A stretch of 64,000 nt of DNA from Mya arenaria. Its lineage: Eukaryota > Mollusca > Bivalvia > Myida > Myidae. Positions 23,609 through 36,977 of the stretch are shown piece after piece. Below the pieces are notes generated by a model. That model searched no databases. It was given only the letters and a program-made list of their open reading frames with translations, and had not been told where the DNA came from. Within the stretch, counting starts at the first letter, position 1; the number at the start of each line of letters is the position of its first letter. The position numbers and the translations under genes are program-made. The DNA is taken from the NCBI RefSeq assembly GCF_026914265.1, contig NC_069124.1:16327088-16391087 (forward strand), written 5' to 3'.

Positions 23609-26276
23609 CCATGCAGCTGCTAATTGGAAGTAAAAATAACATACTTATCCAAGCATCCGCTCCTGGAGATGGAAATAGGTCTATATATAGTTATATGTAT
23701 ACAAATCGTTCCCGGGATTAATACAAAAGAGGATTCTACTTATTTAATGTGAATTATACGCTTACGTATTAAAAATGATAGTAAGAAAATTATAAGAATC
23801 AATGCCCTTGACCTTTCACAAACGCAACGTATCACATGTCTATGACTGTACTATGGCAAGTTGGAAAATTTTGATGCTCCCATGCTCAAATCATTGATCG
23901 TTAGACAACGACCCAAGCGCTGCCTATATTCAGCAAAACGTCTTTTTGTAACTCGTAAAATAGCAATGAGTATACATGTGTTAAAATATTATTTGAAAGA
24001 CGGAAAAAAACTGTGTACGGTTTAATAAATAAGGAAATAGTTTGTTTTTCATTGTTCCAAAGAAACAGTACAGTATCATTCTTCCGTAATTGGAATTAAA
24101 ACAATTTAACATAAAATACATGTATATTGGCTTAACACAAAACGTGTAGAACCAATGTTCTAAAAAACGTTCTGAAAATTGTGCTCATAGAAAAAATTCC
24201 GCACCTCGAAGCACATTTTCACATTTTTTATTATTCGTCAATTTGGTCTTAAATAAATATATTTAAATCATGTATCATATAAGGGCGTTTCCCTTCCCTC
24301 CTCCTTCCGATTGAGCCTTCATTTTTAAACCAAAACCTGTGGGGCACTGCCTCTCCTACAATGGTATATATCGGGGGTGAAATCTTCACCTTAATGTTAT
24401 GTCACTTTTCACACTCACCCATCAATATGGTTTAATGACATACTTCTCTTCATACTAATTGTCGATACAGTATCTGTCTCAGTAACTGACCTAACCACAA
24501 TAATGCGCGTTTAGGAAATTTTTATCATTTGGATATTCATTTAGTGCGTCGAGTCGCCAAATCAAAAATCGTCAAAGACTCTCAGGAAGCGGCTGTTTAT
24601 ATGGATTATACCTGACCCTACTGATCGGCATGTACGTTAACATCAAGAACATCAGTCATACTAAGACCACCTGAATGGCCGTCGACGAGTCTTTTAACTA
24701 TTTAATAACTTTGGCAAACTCGAGACAGGGATACATAAGTCACACTGACCCACTAAAATAATCATTATGTCATTAACCTGACAATGATAAAATCAAGCTT
24801 ACCTTTGTTTTGTTTATTAAATCAATTATATCCCAAACCACAGTCGATCTTCTTTAGTTATGGTGAGCAAACTTGCTTTCAGTGCACGGAATAACTAAGA
24901 AAGTCTGGTAATGATTAATAAGTGCTATCTTTCTGTTTACATTGCTTGACATTCATTAAGAGGGGAGACTACTCTCAACAATCGATGTCGGCGGCAGTTC
25001 TCTAAAAGGAGAGTATTAATCCTCACACGCAATCGATCAGAAATTGCATATTAGTCTATTTTTTTAAATGGTGGCGTACTGAGCGACTTTGTTGATTAAA
25101 GTATTAAAGGTTGTTTGTGAGAAAATGTTTGCTAATGTCTAAATATATTCTTTGAATCAAAATAACTTTGTGTTTGCAAGGGAAATATTTTCAAAATATA
25201 GCTTTATAGGCTTAGGCCTAAAAAGAAATTGTTTGGTTAGGGTTACATCCTTTTCAAAAATAGGTAGGGTAGGTAGTTTTTTTATTTTATTTTTTTATTA
25301 GGCTTTATATTGTCATTTTCTTCATTGGATAATGTGTTAAAGTTATCTTCTGTATAAGCATAAGTTTTCAACTACAAACTGACTATAAAAGTGTTAGGGT
25401 CGGTATAGGCCTTGTGTATGTTATTCTTTAGATGGTCGTTGTCGATGTCGCGATTATGTTCGCACTTTTACCACTAAAGACACCTACTTGTATTGTTGAT
25501 TATGTAATTTCACTCCCTGCATTGTTTCAAAAGGTAAAAAATTAAAAAAATACCGGCGAAATTTACCACTTTTGATTTATACATGATGGTCAATTTCAGC
25601 AATACATCAGGGGCGTAGCCAGTAGCCCTCAATACTTGTTGAATCAAAATGTTCCTAGGGGTTCAGGGGCGGCATACCCCCTCAAACATTTTTGAAATCC
25701 ATGGTGCAATCTGGTGCATTCTGGGCGTTCTGATGTGCTTTATTTAGTACTAAAAAAAATAGACATATTAAGGATCTTGTTAAAACACTCACACTTTAAA
25801 TTCTCATTTTAAAAGCTTTTGCAATATAAAATATTAACTTTTACGGTATGTAAGCGTATACAAAGTTACAAACGAAACTTGAAAATAAATCATATCGGTT
25901 AAACTGAATCTCCGACTATGTTAAATTGACTTCAATTTTTGTTCACATCATCATGAAAACATTCTGGGGCATTTTAAATGCATGTTCGTATTACTGAATG
26001 CGATTTGTTTTTGCAAGTGTTTTAATCATTGAAATTGCTTAATTTTTGTGATCATCTTGCATTGTGTTCATACCGTGACCGTTGTAAGAAAGTATTTTGA
26101 TCAGCCACCGAAAATAACAACCCCGTTCATTATCCTTGAGCGACTCCTTTTTCTGTAAAATATTGACTCCCCCTATAAAATAATAACATGAGTCCCAACG
26201 ATCGTGTCTGTAAACACGCAGCCCCCACCGAACAGCCCGACTATGTTATATTATAGTTTAAATACATGAGGTAAAT
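23609..26276. other. Intergenic, upstream of ABCG gene
   Basis: AT-rich, with no supported gene. It includes a CAGGGGCG-type repeat trace at about 25608-25690. Any ABCG promoter or 5' UTR exon would lie here; none could be placed. Confidence 0.5.
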
Positions 26277-26359
26277 TTGTTTTGCCTTTTAAGACGTGTC
26301 CTGTTAAGTCTTAGTAATACAGCTGGTAATGCTGCAGCTATTGCTGTTGATACTACCAC

Positions 26360-26615
26360 TACTGCCAAGGCCACGGCCGCCACCACCGATGATGATGATA
26401 ATGATGATGATGCTGATGCTGCTGGGTCTGTTTCTGCTGCTGCTGATGATAATGATGCTGTTGCTGCTGCTGCTGCTGCTGCTTATGATGATGTGATGAT
26501 GATTATGATGATGATGATGATGATGATGATAATGATAATGATGATGATGATGATGATAATGATGCGTTTGTTTCTGCTGCTGCTGCTGCTGCTGATGATG
26601 ATGATGATGCTATTG

Positions 26616-26646
<31 letters not shown>

Positions 26647-26690
26647 AGCTGCTGCTGGTGATGATGATGATGATGATGATGATTACCACT
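26360..26690. repeat. GAT/GCT trinucleotide microsatellite
   Basis: Alternating runs of GAT/ATG and CTG/TGC. Open frames here are repeat artefacts. Confidence 0.95.
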
Positions 26691-26699
26691 TATTTATCA

Positions 26700-27961
26700 A
26701 GTTGGTAATTAATCGACACACTCAAGGCTAAAGGCGTTTTATTAATATATTTAGATGTTGCGGAGTTATAAAAGATAGTTAGTTACATTTGCACTTGATG
26801 TACTAGTATTTAATCTTTAAACATAACTCATGTGTGTGTGTTTTAGAGAATTAAACACTGTTGTCAAGGAGATAGTTTATAAACAATATCAAAACTATAA
26901 TACTTAGCTTAGAGTTAAAAAAATCATGACTAATGTCAATAATAAATATTGGTCACCAAGCCGGACAAGTGGGTTTCCTTCGGGTACTCTGGTTTCCCCC
27001 ATATCACAAAATCACACTCTCATGTAAAATCGTGCTAACAAGATTGATTAATATAATCTTGTAATAACTTCACAATCGTTGTAAAATAAGTATGTTTTAT
27101 ACTAAACTAAATGTTTGTTTTTTGTTCGACAAATAACAAAATAAACAAAATGAGATAAAGCGTTAAACCTAAAAATCAGGTACTACAAAGATTGATCCAA
27201 AAACTAACCAAATTCATTGTTCCCCTGCAATTCATGCTGGCCATTAAAATTCGATGATATAGATGTTAGCAGATAACTAATAAAAGTTGCATGGAAAACC
27301 AAGTCCGGCCCTTCATATCATAGCACAAAACCACTGACTGGAACATTATATATATATGCTGCAAGTGCCATGTATATGCAGGCAAGGATTTCTTGGCATG
27401 GATTACCTGAAGTAATGTCCTTGTGATTAGGGAAGGGCTCCTTCACTATGCTCACTTCACCCATTCTTAATCATTAAGATTCTACTTCATGTCATCTAAA
27501 TATTACATGATATATACATTGGTTTCCACAGTTCGATCATTATATACTAATTACTGTGCTAGACAAGTTATCTTTTCCTCGGTGTCATTGACGCCATGTG
27601 AGCGTGAAAGATTCACTCTTACTCCAAAATAACATTTACCACAATTAATCTTATTGTTTTAATATTCCAAAAAGGATGAATAAATATCGAAAACAATGGT
27701 TTTTATAAAGGATACCGAGTTTAATTTGAAAGAAATGAACATAAAACACAGTACGATAATAGCAGATCACAGAAAATCTTTTAGCATTCACCAATAATTT
27801 AATAATTTTGCGTTTCAAGCTAATAAATACACGGTTATAATATAGTTAATGGTAATTAATAGTTTCAATAAATGCATTATTTAGTAAGTAGTTTAGGGTG
27901 TATCATTCAAAATTTATGTTTGTTTTACATGTCTATGTATTGATTTTGAATAAGAGTCACT
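26700..27961. other. Intergenic, downstream of lectin gene
   Basis: No supported gene. A short dispersed repeat at about 27428-27510 (AAGGGCTCCTTCACTATGCT) recurs at 38220-38290 and may be a LINE tail. Confidence 0.5.
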
Positions 27962-28036
27962 TTAAGCTTGGGTGTCTGACGCCGATGTAGTGTTCCTTTC
28001 GCAGATAACGCGGAAGCGCCGTCCGCCATTACAGTT
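27962..28036 (-). CDS. Lectin gene: separated C-terminal piece of CTLD
   Basis: Encodes NCNGGRRFRVICERNTTSAS then DTQA and a TAA stop. It holds the last two CTLD cysteines. There is no splice acceptor between it and the element end, so it is the stranded remainder of the exon at 32025-32215. Confidence 0.85.
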   Translation of the reverse strand, partial: NCNGGRRFRVICERNTTSASDTQA

Positions 28037-30744
28037 CAGGGGTGCGTTTCAGAGACGATCGTTAAGGCGATCGTTAGCTGATTTTGGTAGTACGACCAAA
28101 ATTACCGATCCGCACCGTTTCAGAGACGCAACGTGCACCTGCTTTATCGTTAATTTTGCTCGTAAACCTACGACCGGTAAGAGGCACTCGTTAACTTAAC
28201 GATCAAGATGGCGGATGAAGATTTTCGCCATATCAAAGTATATTTTTACTTTTTATTAACATTTGAGAGTTTAATATTGCGTGTAGCATGTTCGCTGGTG
28301 TGGAATATTCAAACTATGTCTAAAAATAGCTGAAAACAGTACGAAAATGTTCTATTTCCGCCGTTCTGTCAAAAAAGGATTTTAACTGTAGAAGATGTAA
28401 GCTTTTTGTTATACTTAGCTAATGTGCTGATATTGTGTACATCTAAAACATGGAATATGATGTTGAATTTGATTTGGTTTTATTGCTGTTTAATATGTCC
28501 TTTAAAACATTTTCTTGAACTTCTTCTATTTCGGATGGTTTTTAATTCGGATAAATAAATGCCTGTACATATTTTGTTGTAATATAACCAGTCTCTGTGG
28601 CATGTAGTCAGTGAATTATTAAACAGTGTTACCATTTTATCATGTCATGATATAACATAATTATTTTTACACATGTATCTTAAACTGATGCTAAATATGT
28701 AAATGTAGATACAGTACAGTAATGTAAACAACACTGTCACAACAAATAAGTTGATTATTGGCTACTTTAATACCATGGACACTATCAGGTGACAATGTAA
28801 TCATTTTAGTTCACCTTGACTTGTAATTAAAACTTGTTTTAGTAAGGTATCATATGGTTTATGTAGAACTTTGTAGTATACCATTATGAACATATGTGAG
28901 TTTTCAAATTCTTGTCTTTTTCAGTCATGCCATTTGATGCCAAGTGTACAATATAAACTGAAATGAAAAATGACAACAGAAGTGTCATGGTCTTGGTGGA
29001 AAATGCTGTGCTCTTCATTGACCTCTGTTTAATAATGGTATGGAAAAGGGAATTAAATTCTAATGTTGGTTTATTGAATAATATTGGAGGTATATTCAAC
29101 ATATGAACACATTGTCATAAGGACTAAACTGTAAATGTAGAAACTAAACTGCAAAACCATATTATGTACCTGCAGTTAATGCACAGGCTATGTACAGATG
29201 ATTAATGATATTCTATGTTTTAGGTTTTTTTTGCTTGTTAAATATTGTTTTAGTTAATTATTTCAGGCTGGTGATAGAGAACTATCAGGAATGCTTCAAG
29301 CTGGCAATGGAGGGAAATGTAAAAGTAGGTAGGAAATGATAAAATGCAATATGATATAAACCAATTTTATGAATAATACAATAAGATGAATTTTATATTG
29401 ATACAATGTTGGGCATCTTACTTTGAGCAATTAACTGGTATAACATAATTGTTATTTAACTTATATGAACAATAAACAAGAAATAAAATGCCACCAGAAT
29501 GGTGTTTTTCATGTTTTCTTAAATACCCTACTTATTTTTTGTTTAAAAAGACAATAATTTTCATAAAATATCCAACTATTTCAGTTGAAATATGGGAATG
29601 TAAGTTATGTGTTTCTTGTAGTTTAACCATTAAAAGGCGTTGTCATAAATGTATTATATTGTGCTGTATTAAACAATATTTTATAACTGTTTGTCTCTTT
29701 CAGGACACTGAAAAATCACAAGGTTTCAAACATTTAGAATATGCTCACAGTCAGTCTTCAAGATACTCACCTTAAAGGTTCCGGTGTGTTTTAGGAGACT
29801 TTGTCAGAACAGTACATTATACCTACATACACTGGAGATACCAGACACAGCAGATAACTACAGATATATTGACACAGAATCTGAAATTAATTGCATATCC
29901 CAACACAACATAAAACTTTAAACTGTTAAATAGGCAGTGAGGCATTTGTGTGTAACCTTCATTATTTGAAATGAAATTTCTTATTTATTTTTTAAGTTTG
30001 ACTTGGCATTTAAAAGCCATTTTCATTAGATTTTCCAAATATATATATATTTTTATACAGTTTCAACTGTGATGTATATCCAGTTGTACATGTTTCCTCT
30101 AAGGATTAAAACACTTCTGAATTATATAGGAAAATCTAAATGATTCATTTATTCAAACTTATGATAATATATAAAACGCACACTACCATGGTTGATCATG
30201 TAAACATTCATACTATCTTTTTATAGAAATTAAGTGCATCTTTTGATATTTCTGAATACATTTATTTTTACTTTGACTTGCTCGTGTATAAACACAGAAT
30301 GCTACATAAAGTGTATACTCCAGTGTATATCATAACATGATTGAAATAGATAATAGATAATATTTGCGCGAAACTCTGAACACTTAACCGCTATGGCAAT
30401 CTGCACCAGTGAAGATACTTTTTGTTGAATAATGTGTTTTTATGAGACGAGCTTGTAAAATAGCTGTATTTCTTTTAGTAATTTTGTGTATTTGAAGCAT
30501 GTCTGCAAATGTAGATTTTATCATGTATTTTGAATGGATTTGAAATGCTGTTTATTAAACTGTTAACTGACACAATAAAGATGGATTTATGAATTGTCTT
30601 CATACAAAAAATCCAACCGGTCAAAGTTGTATTTTCAAACTATTTCCCAATACAATAACCCTCAGTCACAGTTTTGGTGCATAAACGTATGAACTTTACT
30701 CGTTATCCGAACTAAGGCCGGTTGTTGATGATTGGAATCAGTCA

Positions 30745-30755
30745 TCATCATGATG

Positions 30756-30795
<40 letters not shown>

Positions 30796-31400
30796 ACAAC
30801 CACCGCACCCCCCACCACCACCACCACCAACTTCACCACTTTCGTCATCATCAAATATCAGCAACATCTACATATCATCATCACGTCATGATCATTGTCG
30901 TCATCGTCACATCATAATTAGTATCATTGCCGTGGTGCATCATCATTATTATTATCATCATCATCTTAGTCGTCGTCGTCGCATTATCATTATAATACTC
31001 ATAATATTCGTCGTCGTCGTCGCCGCATTATCACTATCGTCGTCATTGCATCATGATAGTGTCGTCGCCGCATTATCACTATCGTCGTCATTGCATCATC
31101 ATGATAGTGTCGTCGCCGCATTATCACTATCGTCGTCATTGCATCATCATGATAGTGTCGTCGCCGCATTATCACTATCTTCGTCATTGCATCATCATGA
31201 TAGTGTCGTCGTCGCATTATCACTATCGTCGTCATTGCATCATCATGATAGTGTCGTCGCCGTATTATTATTATAATACTCATAATATTAGTCGTCGTCG
31301 TCGTCGCCGCATTATCACTATCGTCGTCATTGCATCATCATGATAGTGTCGTTGTCGCATTATTATTATTAAATTATCATTGCCGTTGTCGTCGCATCAT
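30745..31400. repeat. CAT microsatellite and 48-bp minisatellite inside the transposon
   Basis: CAT repeats (30748-30797) are followed by 48-bp units ATCGTCGTCATTGCATCATC ... GTCGCCGCATTATCACT starting at about 31036, 31081, 31129, 31177 and 31225. The period divides by three, which creates long false ORFs on both strands. Confidence 0.92.
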
Positions 31401-31753
31401 CGTGACTATCATCATCAGCACCATTCTGCACAATTGCATTTACTTTACAGAACATTCATAATACGCATACTATAATATTTCACTTATCAAAGACGAATTT
31501 AAATTAAAATCACCAGCCTGAAAAAACAACGTATTTTGTTGTTGTCCAATTTTCTTTATAATTACACAAATTTTAAAATGAGCGTCGGAACCCGCCACTG
31601 CCTCCATCACAAAAAATCCCGGATGATGATGTACTTAAGATACAAATGTAACATAAATAGCAGAATAGAGACCACGAGTTTGTATCATTTGTGTCAATCA
31701 TTATAAAAAGGAGAGTTACATTAATTGATTCCCTTCAAGAGATTATCATCATC

Positions 31754-31797
<44 letters not shown>
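31754..31797. repeat. (ATT)n microsatellite
   Basis: About 14 ATT units near the right end of the transposon. Confidence 0.9.
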
Positions 31798-31798
<1 letters not shown>

Positions 31799-32024
31799 AA
31801 AAAAGACAGGTGCGCTCATCAGGTTAATATGACGTTACGTCATTTCACTTCAGACTGGGTCACTCGCTTTAACGCTGTGCTTTATCGTTATTTTTTTACG
31901 TACGACCGGAGAGTTTACGAGACGTTTCTGAAACGCCTTTATGATTATCGTTAAGTTGGTCGTTATTATGATCGTAAATTTACGATAATGGCAGATCGTA
32001 AAATCTATCTGAAACGCACCCCTG

Positions 32025-32215
32025 ATTGTTAATCCCTACAAGTAGGAACGTTGATTTCTTCAACCTGACACACGTGTCGTTTATTTTGGGCTCATATTTA
32101 TTATTCCAGATACTGGAGTTGCCCACGTCCATTAGTGTTCCATCGTGGTACTTCCAGTCGTCTCCCTCCTTTTCTCCGTCCACCCATGATCTGATTTTCA
32201 GGCCTGAAGTGGAAT
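32025..32215 (-). CDS. Lectin gene: second CTLD exon, truncated by transposon
   Basis: Encodes SGLKIRSWVDGEKEGDDWKY, HDGTLMD and NDTCVRLKKSTFLLVGIN, then meets the transposon edge at 32024/32025. The acceptor used is TTGCCATAG, with a weak pyrimidine tract. Reading continues into the element and stops at 31980. Confidence 0.82.
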
Positions 32216-32529
32216 CTATGGCAATATACTGTGAATGCGCCTGTCTGCTTTCACCTTGCTTGAGACAGGATCGTGCTTTGGGGTGGTTTAATCATCGGAA
32301 CCTTTTTACGTTTTACACGGTCAGAAATCGGTCATTTTTAATTATGAATAATTTAGAATGTAATTTTGTTCCCCAGTAAATCGTCAAGTATATGCATGCG
32401 TATGTAAACATGTATATGCTTTGTACTGTAAAAGCCTGCCTTTTTGTATTCCAAAAAAGGCTTGTGCCTGTTTATAGTTTATATTAAATTATTTAAGCTC
32501 GATTATGATGAACGCTGACAGCTTATATT

Positions 32530-32670
32530 ATCACGCCCGGGTCTGATTCCTGGACAGACACCAGTACTGCTGTCCATTTGAGAGGCCATGAGAAGTTACC
32601 CCAGGCGGGGATCAAACCCACAACCTCTTGGGTGAGATGCGGACACATATACCACGACACCACTGTCGCG
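32530..32670 (-). mobile_element. tRNA-derived SINE
   Basis: On the minus strand, GTGGTGTCGTGGTATATGTG resembles an A box, and GTTGTGGGTTTGATCCCC is a good B box 30-40 bp later. A tRNA fold is not intact, so it is a SINE head, not a tRNA gene. Confidence 0.6.
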
Positions 32671-32929
32671 TGTGCCGTTAATTATTTGTTTCGAAATAAA
32701 TATATTCATGATCACTCTGTTATATTAAAGTATGAAGGCAATCTGCAATATAACACTTGTATAATAAAGTTATACTTATAACATTTTGCTACTCTATAAA
32801 TTATACATTCGAGATCAATGTATTCAAGTTCTTTGAGCATGCACTATTCGATTTGTATTTATCCCCACTATATTCCAAGGTGTTTTTTTTTTAAAAATCA
32901 ATATAGGCGAAAAAAGGGATTAAATACAC

Positions 32930-33106
32930 CCAAAATCCCTTTCGGACTAGAAACTGTTACGATTTTCCTAGGGGAGTACCCCCAAACTCCCCTGTCATCG
33001 TTTTAAACAAAATAACTTTCGGTTTTCAGATAGGGGCGCAAGTCAAAAGGTTACGCCCCTAAGTTACGCCCCCGTCTAACGTCAAATCCAGAGTTCGCCC
33101 CTGATC
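32930..33106 (-). repeat. CAGGGGCG-type repeat, opposite orientation
   Basis: Inverse copy of the 1757-1960 family: on the minus strand ATCAGGGGCGAACTCTGGAT, CGTAACTTAGGGGCGTAAC and GAAAGTTATTTTGTTTAAA. Confidence 0.65.
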
Positions 33107-33343
33107 CCTATGTGCTTTTCTATAACCATGTCAGGCGCGTAGCTGACTGAACGCAAATACGCAGTTGCGTAATGATTTTTTTACATTTTTGTCATACCAA
33201 AAAACTCCAATTTGAAATAAAAACACCGAGGGGGGGATAGGGGTTGAAGGGGTTAAAATGCTGCCTGTCATCGATCTGCTTAATTCTAAATTGAGCCTAG
33301 CTTCGCGCCTGCATGTACATGCCGAGTATATTTATCACTGTAC

Positions 33344-33547
33344 CGTTGCATTTTGTCATTAAGTTCGTGATGGCGCCCAGTTTCGCATGAGTGTCTATCT
33401 TGATCATGTGACCACCCATGTTCTCACATGCGTTTTTGCTGTCGTTGAGGGTATGGTGCTGTTTGACAAAGATGAATTCGGTACCAGGATATCCAGGAAG
33501 CGTCTGTGTTACATTGGATGTGAATTCGGACTTTGTTTTCGGGCAAA
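33344..33547 (-). CDS. Lectin gene: first exon of C-type lectin domain
   Basis: Encodes CPKTKSEF, an FIFVKQHHTLNDSKNACE segment and NMGGHMIKIDTHAKL, matching the canonical CTLD start (AxxxCxxxGGxLxxI). Donor GTACAG, phase 1. Confidence 0.88.
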
Positions 33548-33704
33548 CTAGGACAAATGAAAAAAAGGATTTTTTTTATTTAACAATAATACAGCGTCCC
33601 ACAGACAAACACAGGCTACACAATCGGAACAGTAAACCTCAATAAAAGAAAAATCGATTACTTTAAAGAGTTGAATAAGAGATAATCGCAATTAAATTAG
33701 TTAC

Positions 33705-33926
33705 CGGATTCTAAGGTTGATTGGCTTGAGTTTACTACCGACGTTTTGTTGAACTTCAGTACACATGACGCCACGTGCGACCATGATCCATTCGCGCCAC
33801 ATGTCATTGACGTCATATTATTCTCCGCAACGTAGCCCACGTCACAAAGCACACGCAGTTTTGCACCGACGTCATAACGGTTTCCCAGAATCTTTCCATG
33901 ATCGACGATCCTCACCGGCTCACACT
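33705..33926 (-). CDS. Lectin gene: Sushi (CCP) domain exon
   Basis: One complete Sushi module: Cys at ECEP, VLCDVGY, MTCGANGSW and VASC, with the typical GSW before the last Cys. A Ser/Asn-rich tail leads into the lectin domain. One exon per Sushi module is the usual arrangement. Confidence 0.9.
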
Positions 33927-34451
33927 CTGAGATAACAAAATTAAAGTAATAAGTTATCCGACGTACGATTAAGATTGTCGTTCTATCAGAGTTAAATCGA
34001 CCTCGTATAATTCTGGTATCATTCATATATATATTGAAAAAGAGTATGTAGATCAAGTTATTCATTTTTTTTTATTTTAGCTGGATTATTTTGAAAATTA
34101 GGGCCAAATATTTTTTTGGTGAAAATGTTAAAATCAACTCCCCCGTACCAACACTTCTAAACGAATTGAATTAAGTTCTGTTAAGTTTTGAGGGAGTGGC
34201 GCAAATCTAAAGGTTTCGCCCCTACGTTACGACCCCTCTGACGCCAAATCCTGTATACGTACCTTGAAATGTGCTCATTAATGTAGTACAAACATTTCAA
34301 GACTAAAAAATATTTTTGATTCACCCAATACAGTATAAATAAATTATACTAAATATTACGTAATGAGACTTTCTTTACGCGACTTATACCGACTGAAACG
34401 GTTAGGAAAGTATGACGAACACATATACACTCGCACGAATGCATAACTGAC

Positions 34452-34521
34452 CTTGAACAGTGCATGTTTTAGACTTCCGGTCATAGACGCTCCAATGGGA
34501 GCAGCCACACGAGTCTTCGCC
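34452..34521 (-). CDS. Lectin gene: short Cys-rich linker exon
   Basis: Encodes GEDSCGCSHWSVYDRKSKTC followed by TVQ. It fits in phase between the PAN and Sushi exons (acceptor TTTCACCAG, donor GTCAGT). Confidence 0.8.
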
Positions 34522-35920
34522 CTGGTGAAATACACGTGTTATCGTCAATATGAATAGTATTAAAGGCAAAAGCATCTTACAATTATGAAGTAATTGAACG
34601 TGTATACATTATTATAGTATACAGTATGTTCTTCGATCAATTAGATATATACCACTATTGATATATACGGACCGATCAACTTTATATACACAAAGAAGGG
34701 ACACATTTATGTAAAAGAAAAATACCTGTGTTTCCGGTAACATGGCGAAAAAAATAGGGTCGGTAGTTTTAAAAAAAAAATACACTCCATATCATGCAAT
34801 TTTCCGTTGCATCAGATCAATTATATTATATCTATCTACTTTTTTGTATACAATACTCGTTTATAAGTCGTGATCGGTTTTTAGGAAAAATCCAGCACTT
34901 CAATTTCAACATATCTGTGTTCTAGCAAAACAGTCAATTATCAACTAAATTTTTTATTTGCTTGAGAAAAATCACCGATTTTCTTGTCAAATGTGAGCTC
35001 CTTAAACAAGGCCTTCAAGTGGAGGTAGGTTAATAAAAGAACAAGTAAACGCGGATATGGATTTTGTTACGTATCTCATTTTCGTACATTACTGCAATCA
35101 AAGTTTCATTCATATTTGTATTGAATTCAAACATTTTGGTCATTGTTTTATGATTCCCAGACGACGATTATTGATTATTATTTTTTTCGATCGTATGGTA
35201 TTTTTCAGCCTAGGCGAAATCCTGGCAATGAAACGGGATCATACGGTATCCGACTGACCGAATTAGATACAAACCATAGCCACGCGCCTTTGATCTTATC
35301 ACGGCTTGTGCTCTGACGTCACAAAATGTACCGTTTGATCTGCAGCCGACACATTCCAATGAATGTGTTGTTACTTTTCGTTAAGATTTTTGTTTGGATT
35401 GCAGTTGATGGGACTTAAATAAGGCGAAATAAATAACCATTGATAATTGCGGATAATTAATAGAACGATTAATGAAATGTGTATTGGAACCTGGTAGTTA
35501 GCCTGCATGAATTCGCAAAGCCTAATCGTAAAAAGCCTGCATGATATACGCAAATCCTAATCGTAAAAAAGTAAGTTTTATTTTGGACATGGATATGGAT
35601 AAATAACACCGCGAACTATAATTCAAAATGTTTTCATTTAAAAGACAGCAAATAAGTCTCCGGTGATCAACCACGAGTTTGGACCGTAAACATGCGTTTG
35701 CCAATTTTAAGATATCGGACAGGGTTCACCGCCCTCCGCCATTTTGTTTTCCCGTCTCGGTAATACATAATCAGGAATGAAAGTATATTCTCCGGGGACA
35801 TTGAAAGACAAATGTGGAAACAATAACGATATATTTAAAGAAGTATTTTTTTACGATAGGCCAAAAAAACAACAACCTGTGTTTCCGGTAACCCGACCGA
35901 CCCTATTTTTTTCCTCGCCG
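34522..35920. other. Lectin intron, no supported gene
   Basis: AT-rich intron. The phrase CCTGTGTTTCCGGTAAC occurs at about 34727 and 35877, in each case near A/T homopolymers and GGGTCGG/CCGACCC. It may mark a small repeat. Confidence 0.45.
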
Positions 35921-35924
35921 ACCC

Positions 35925-36425
35925 TAATCTTTTTTTAGAAAAAGGTCGCTTTTTAAACATTGTTAGAAATAACCGAGTTTGTCACTTATGTACTAATAAT
36001 TGGTTGGGTGATGAATATCACTATTTAATGGAATGCAGATACTTTAGCAATGACAGAAAAAAAATATATTCAGCATTTTTTTATTAAACATCCTAATGTT
36101 TACAAATTTGAACAATTGATGAACTCTTAAGATAGAGTTGTACTTGTGAAAATGGCATTATTTTGTAAAATTATACTAGCTAACTGATTGATCTCATTCT
36201 CCCTGTATCATTTATTTGAATGTTTTGGCTAATGTTGATATTAACAAAACTAATATATCTATTTTAACATCTAAAGACTATATTTAAACTATCGCTTTGT
36301 ATGTGTACTACATTTTGCTATACTTGTTTAAACCATGTAGTTGTTTGTCAGTTTTATGTTCAAATCACATGCATGTAACATACCTTGATTTATGAAATAA
36401 ACTAAACTAAAACTAAAAAAAACTA
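35925..36425 (+). mobile_element. LINE 3' tail fragment
   Basis: Translates to NRVCHLCTNNWLGDEYHYLM then ECRYFSNDRKKIYS, the C-terminal CxxC-H-C motif seen in molluscan non-LTR elements. It ends in a TAAACTAAACTAAAACTAAA tail. Inserted in the lectin intron. Confidence 0.75.
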
Positions 36426-36977
36426 AACCTACGCAGTAATCTCCCTTGGTGACGGCAAAACTGCCGAGTTTTGAAAATTTAACCTTGAGCTTAATTGTTT
36501 GTTTTTAAATGTCATTCGAAAGAATGAACTCCAGATAACTCCCTCTTGATGTATATTATTTTTATCCCCGTTCTATATACTCATATGAGTGAAATGTGTT
36601 ACAAAAAGTTATACAAAATATAAAGCAAGGAATTCACATAACATGCCGGTACAAATAAAAGGTGAATTTCATGTTATTGAAATCTATGTACTAGACCATA
36701 TTTCTTCCGAAGAAACGTATGTATATTTTTGTTATAATTTAGTTTTAACCGGAGGATTAGCTTGGGAAAACCCCAGAATATCTATAATTCCGGGCTTAAA
36801 CTATTGTAACAATATTATAATATTAACCATAATGTCCTTCAAGCATATATACACCTAACATAAAAACAAATATTATCATTGAAATAATAACCATTTTTGG
36901 TTATCTGCATGCACGTTTTTCTTCTAATTTCATTGCGCCGACTTGATGCTATGCATCAACTTTTTTCTTCTTAGAAT

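Larger units (their letters stand above)
28037..32024. mobile_element. 3988-bp TIR DNA transposon inserted in a lectin exon
   Basis: The ends are inverted copies of CAGGGGTGCGTTTCAGA. Inside, the left and right ends share CGTTTCAGAGACG/CGTTTCAGAAACG, CTCGTAAAC and ACGACCGG in mirrored order, so the imperfect inverted ends reach about 170 bp. Flanking bases are GTT and ATT, compatible with a 3-bp duplication carrying one change, or a 2-bp TT. An ATG at 28208 starts MADEDFRHIK just inside the left end, with a possible donor after it. Exon-like blocks are at about 29267-29327 and 29704-29775, and AATAAA is at 30574. No transposase is recognised, so it may be non-autonomous. A PIF/Harbinger-type origin is a guess. 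Confidence 0.82.

Noticed and set aside
28037..32024. Transposon acting as a new intron of the lectin gene
   Set aside because: No GT at one border or AG at the other in the lectin orientation; the first possible donor (GTAGGG) would remove coding bases and no matching acceptor exists before NCNGG.
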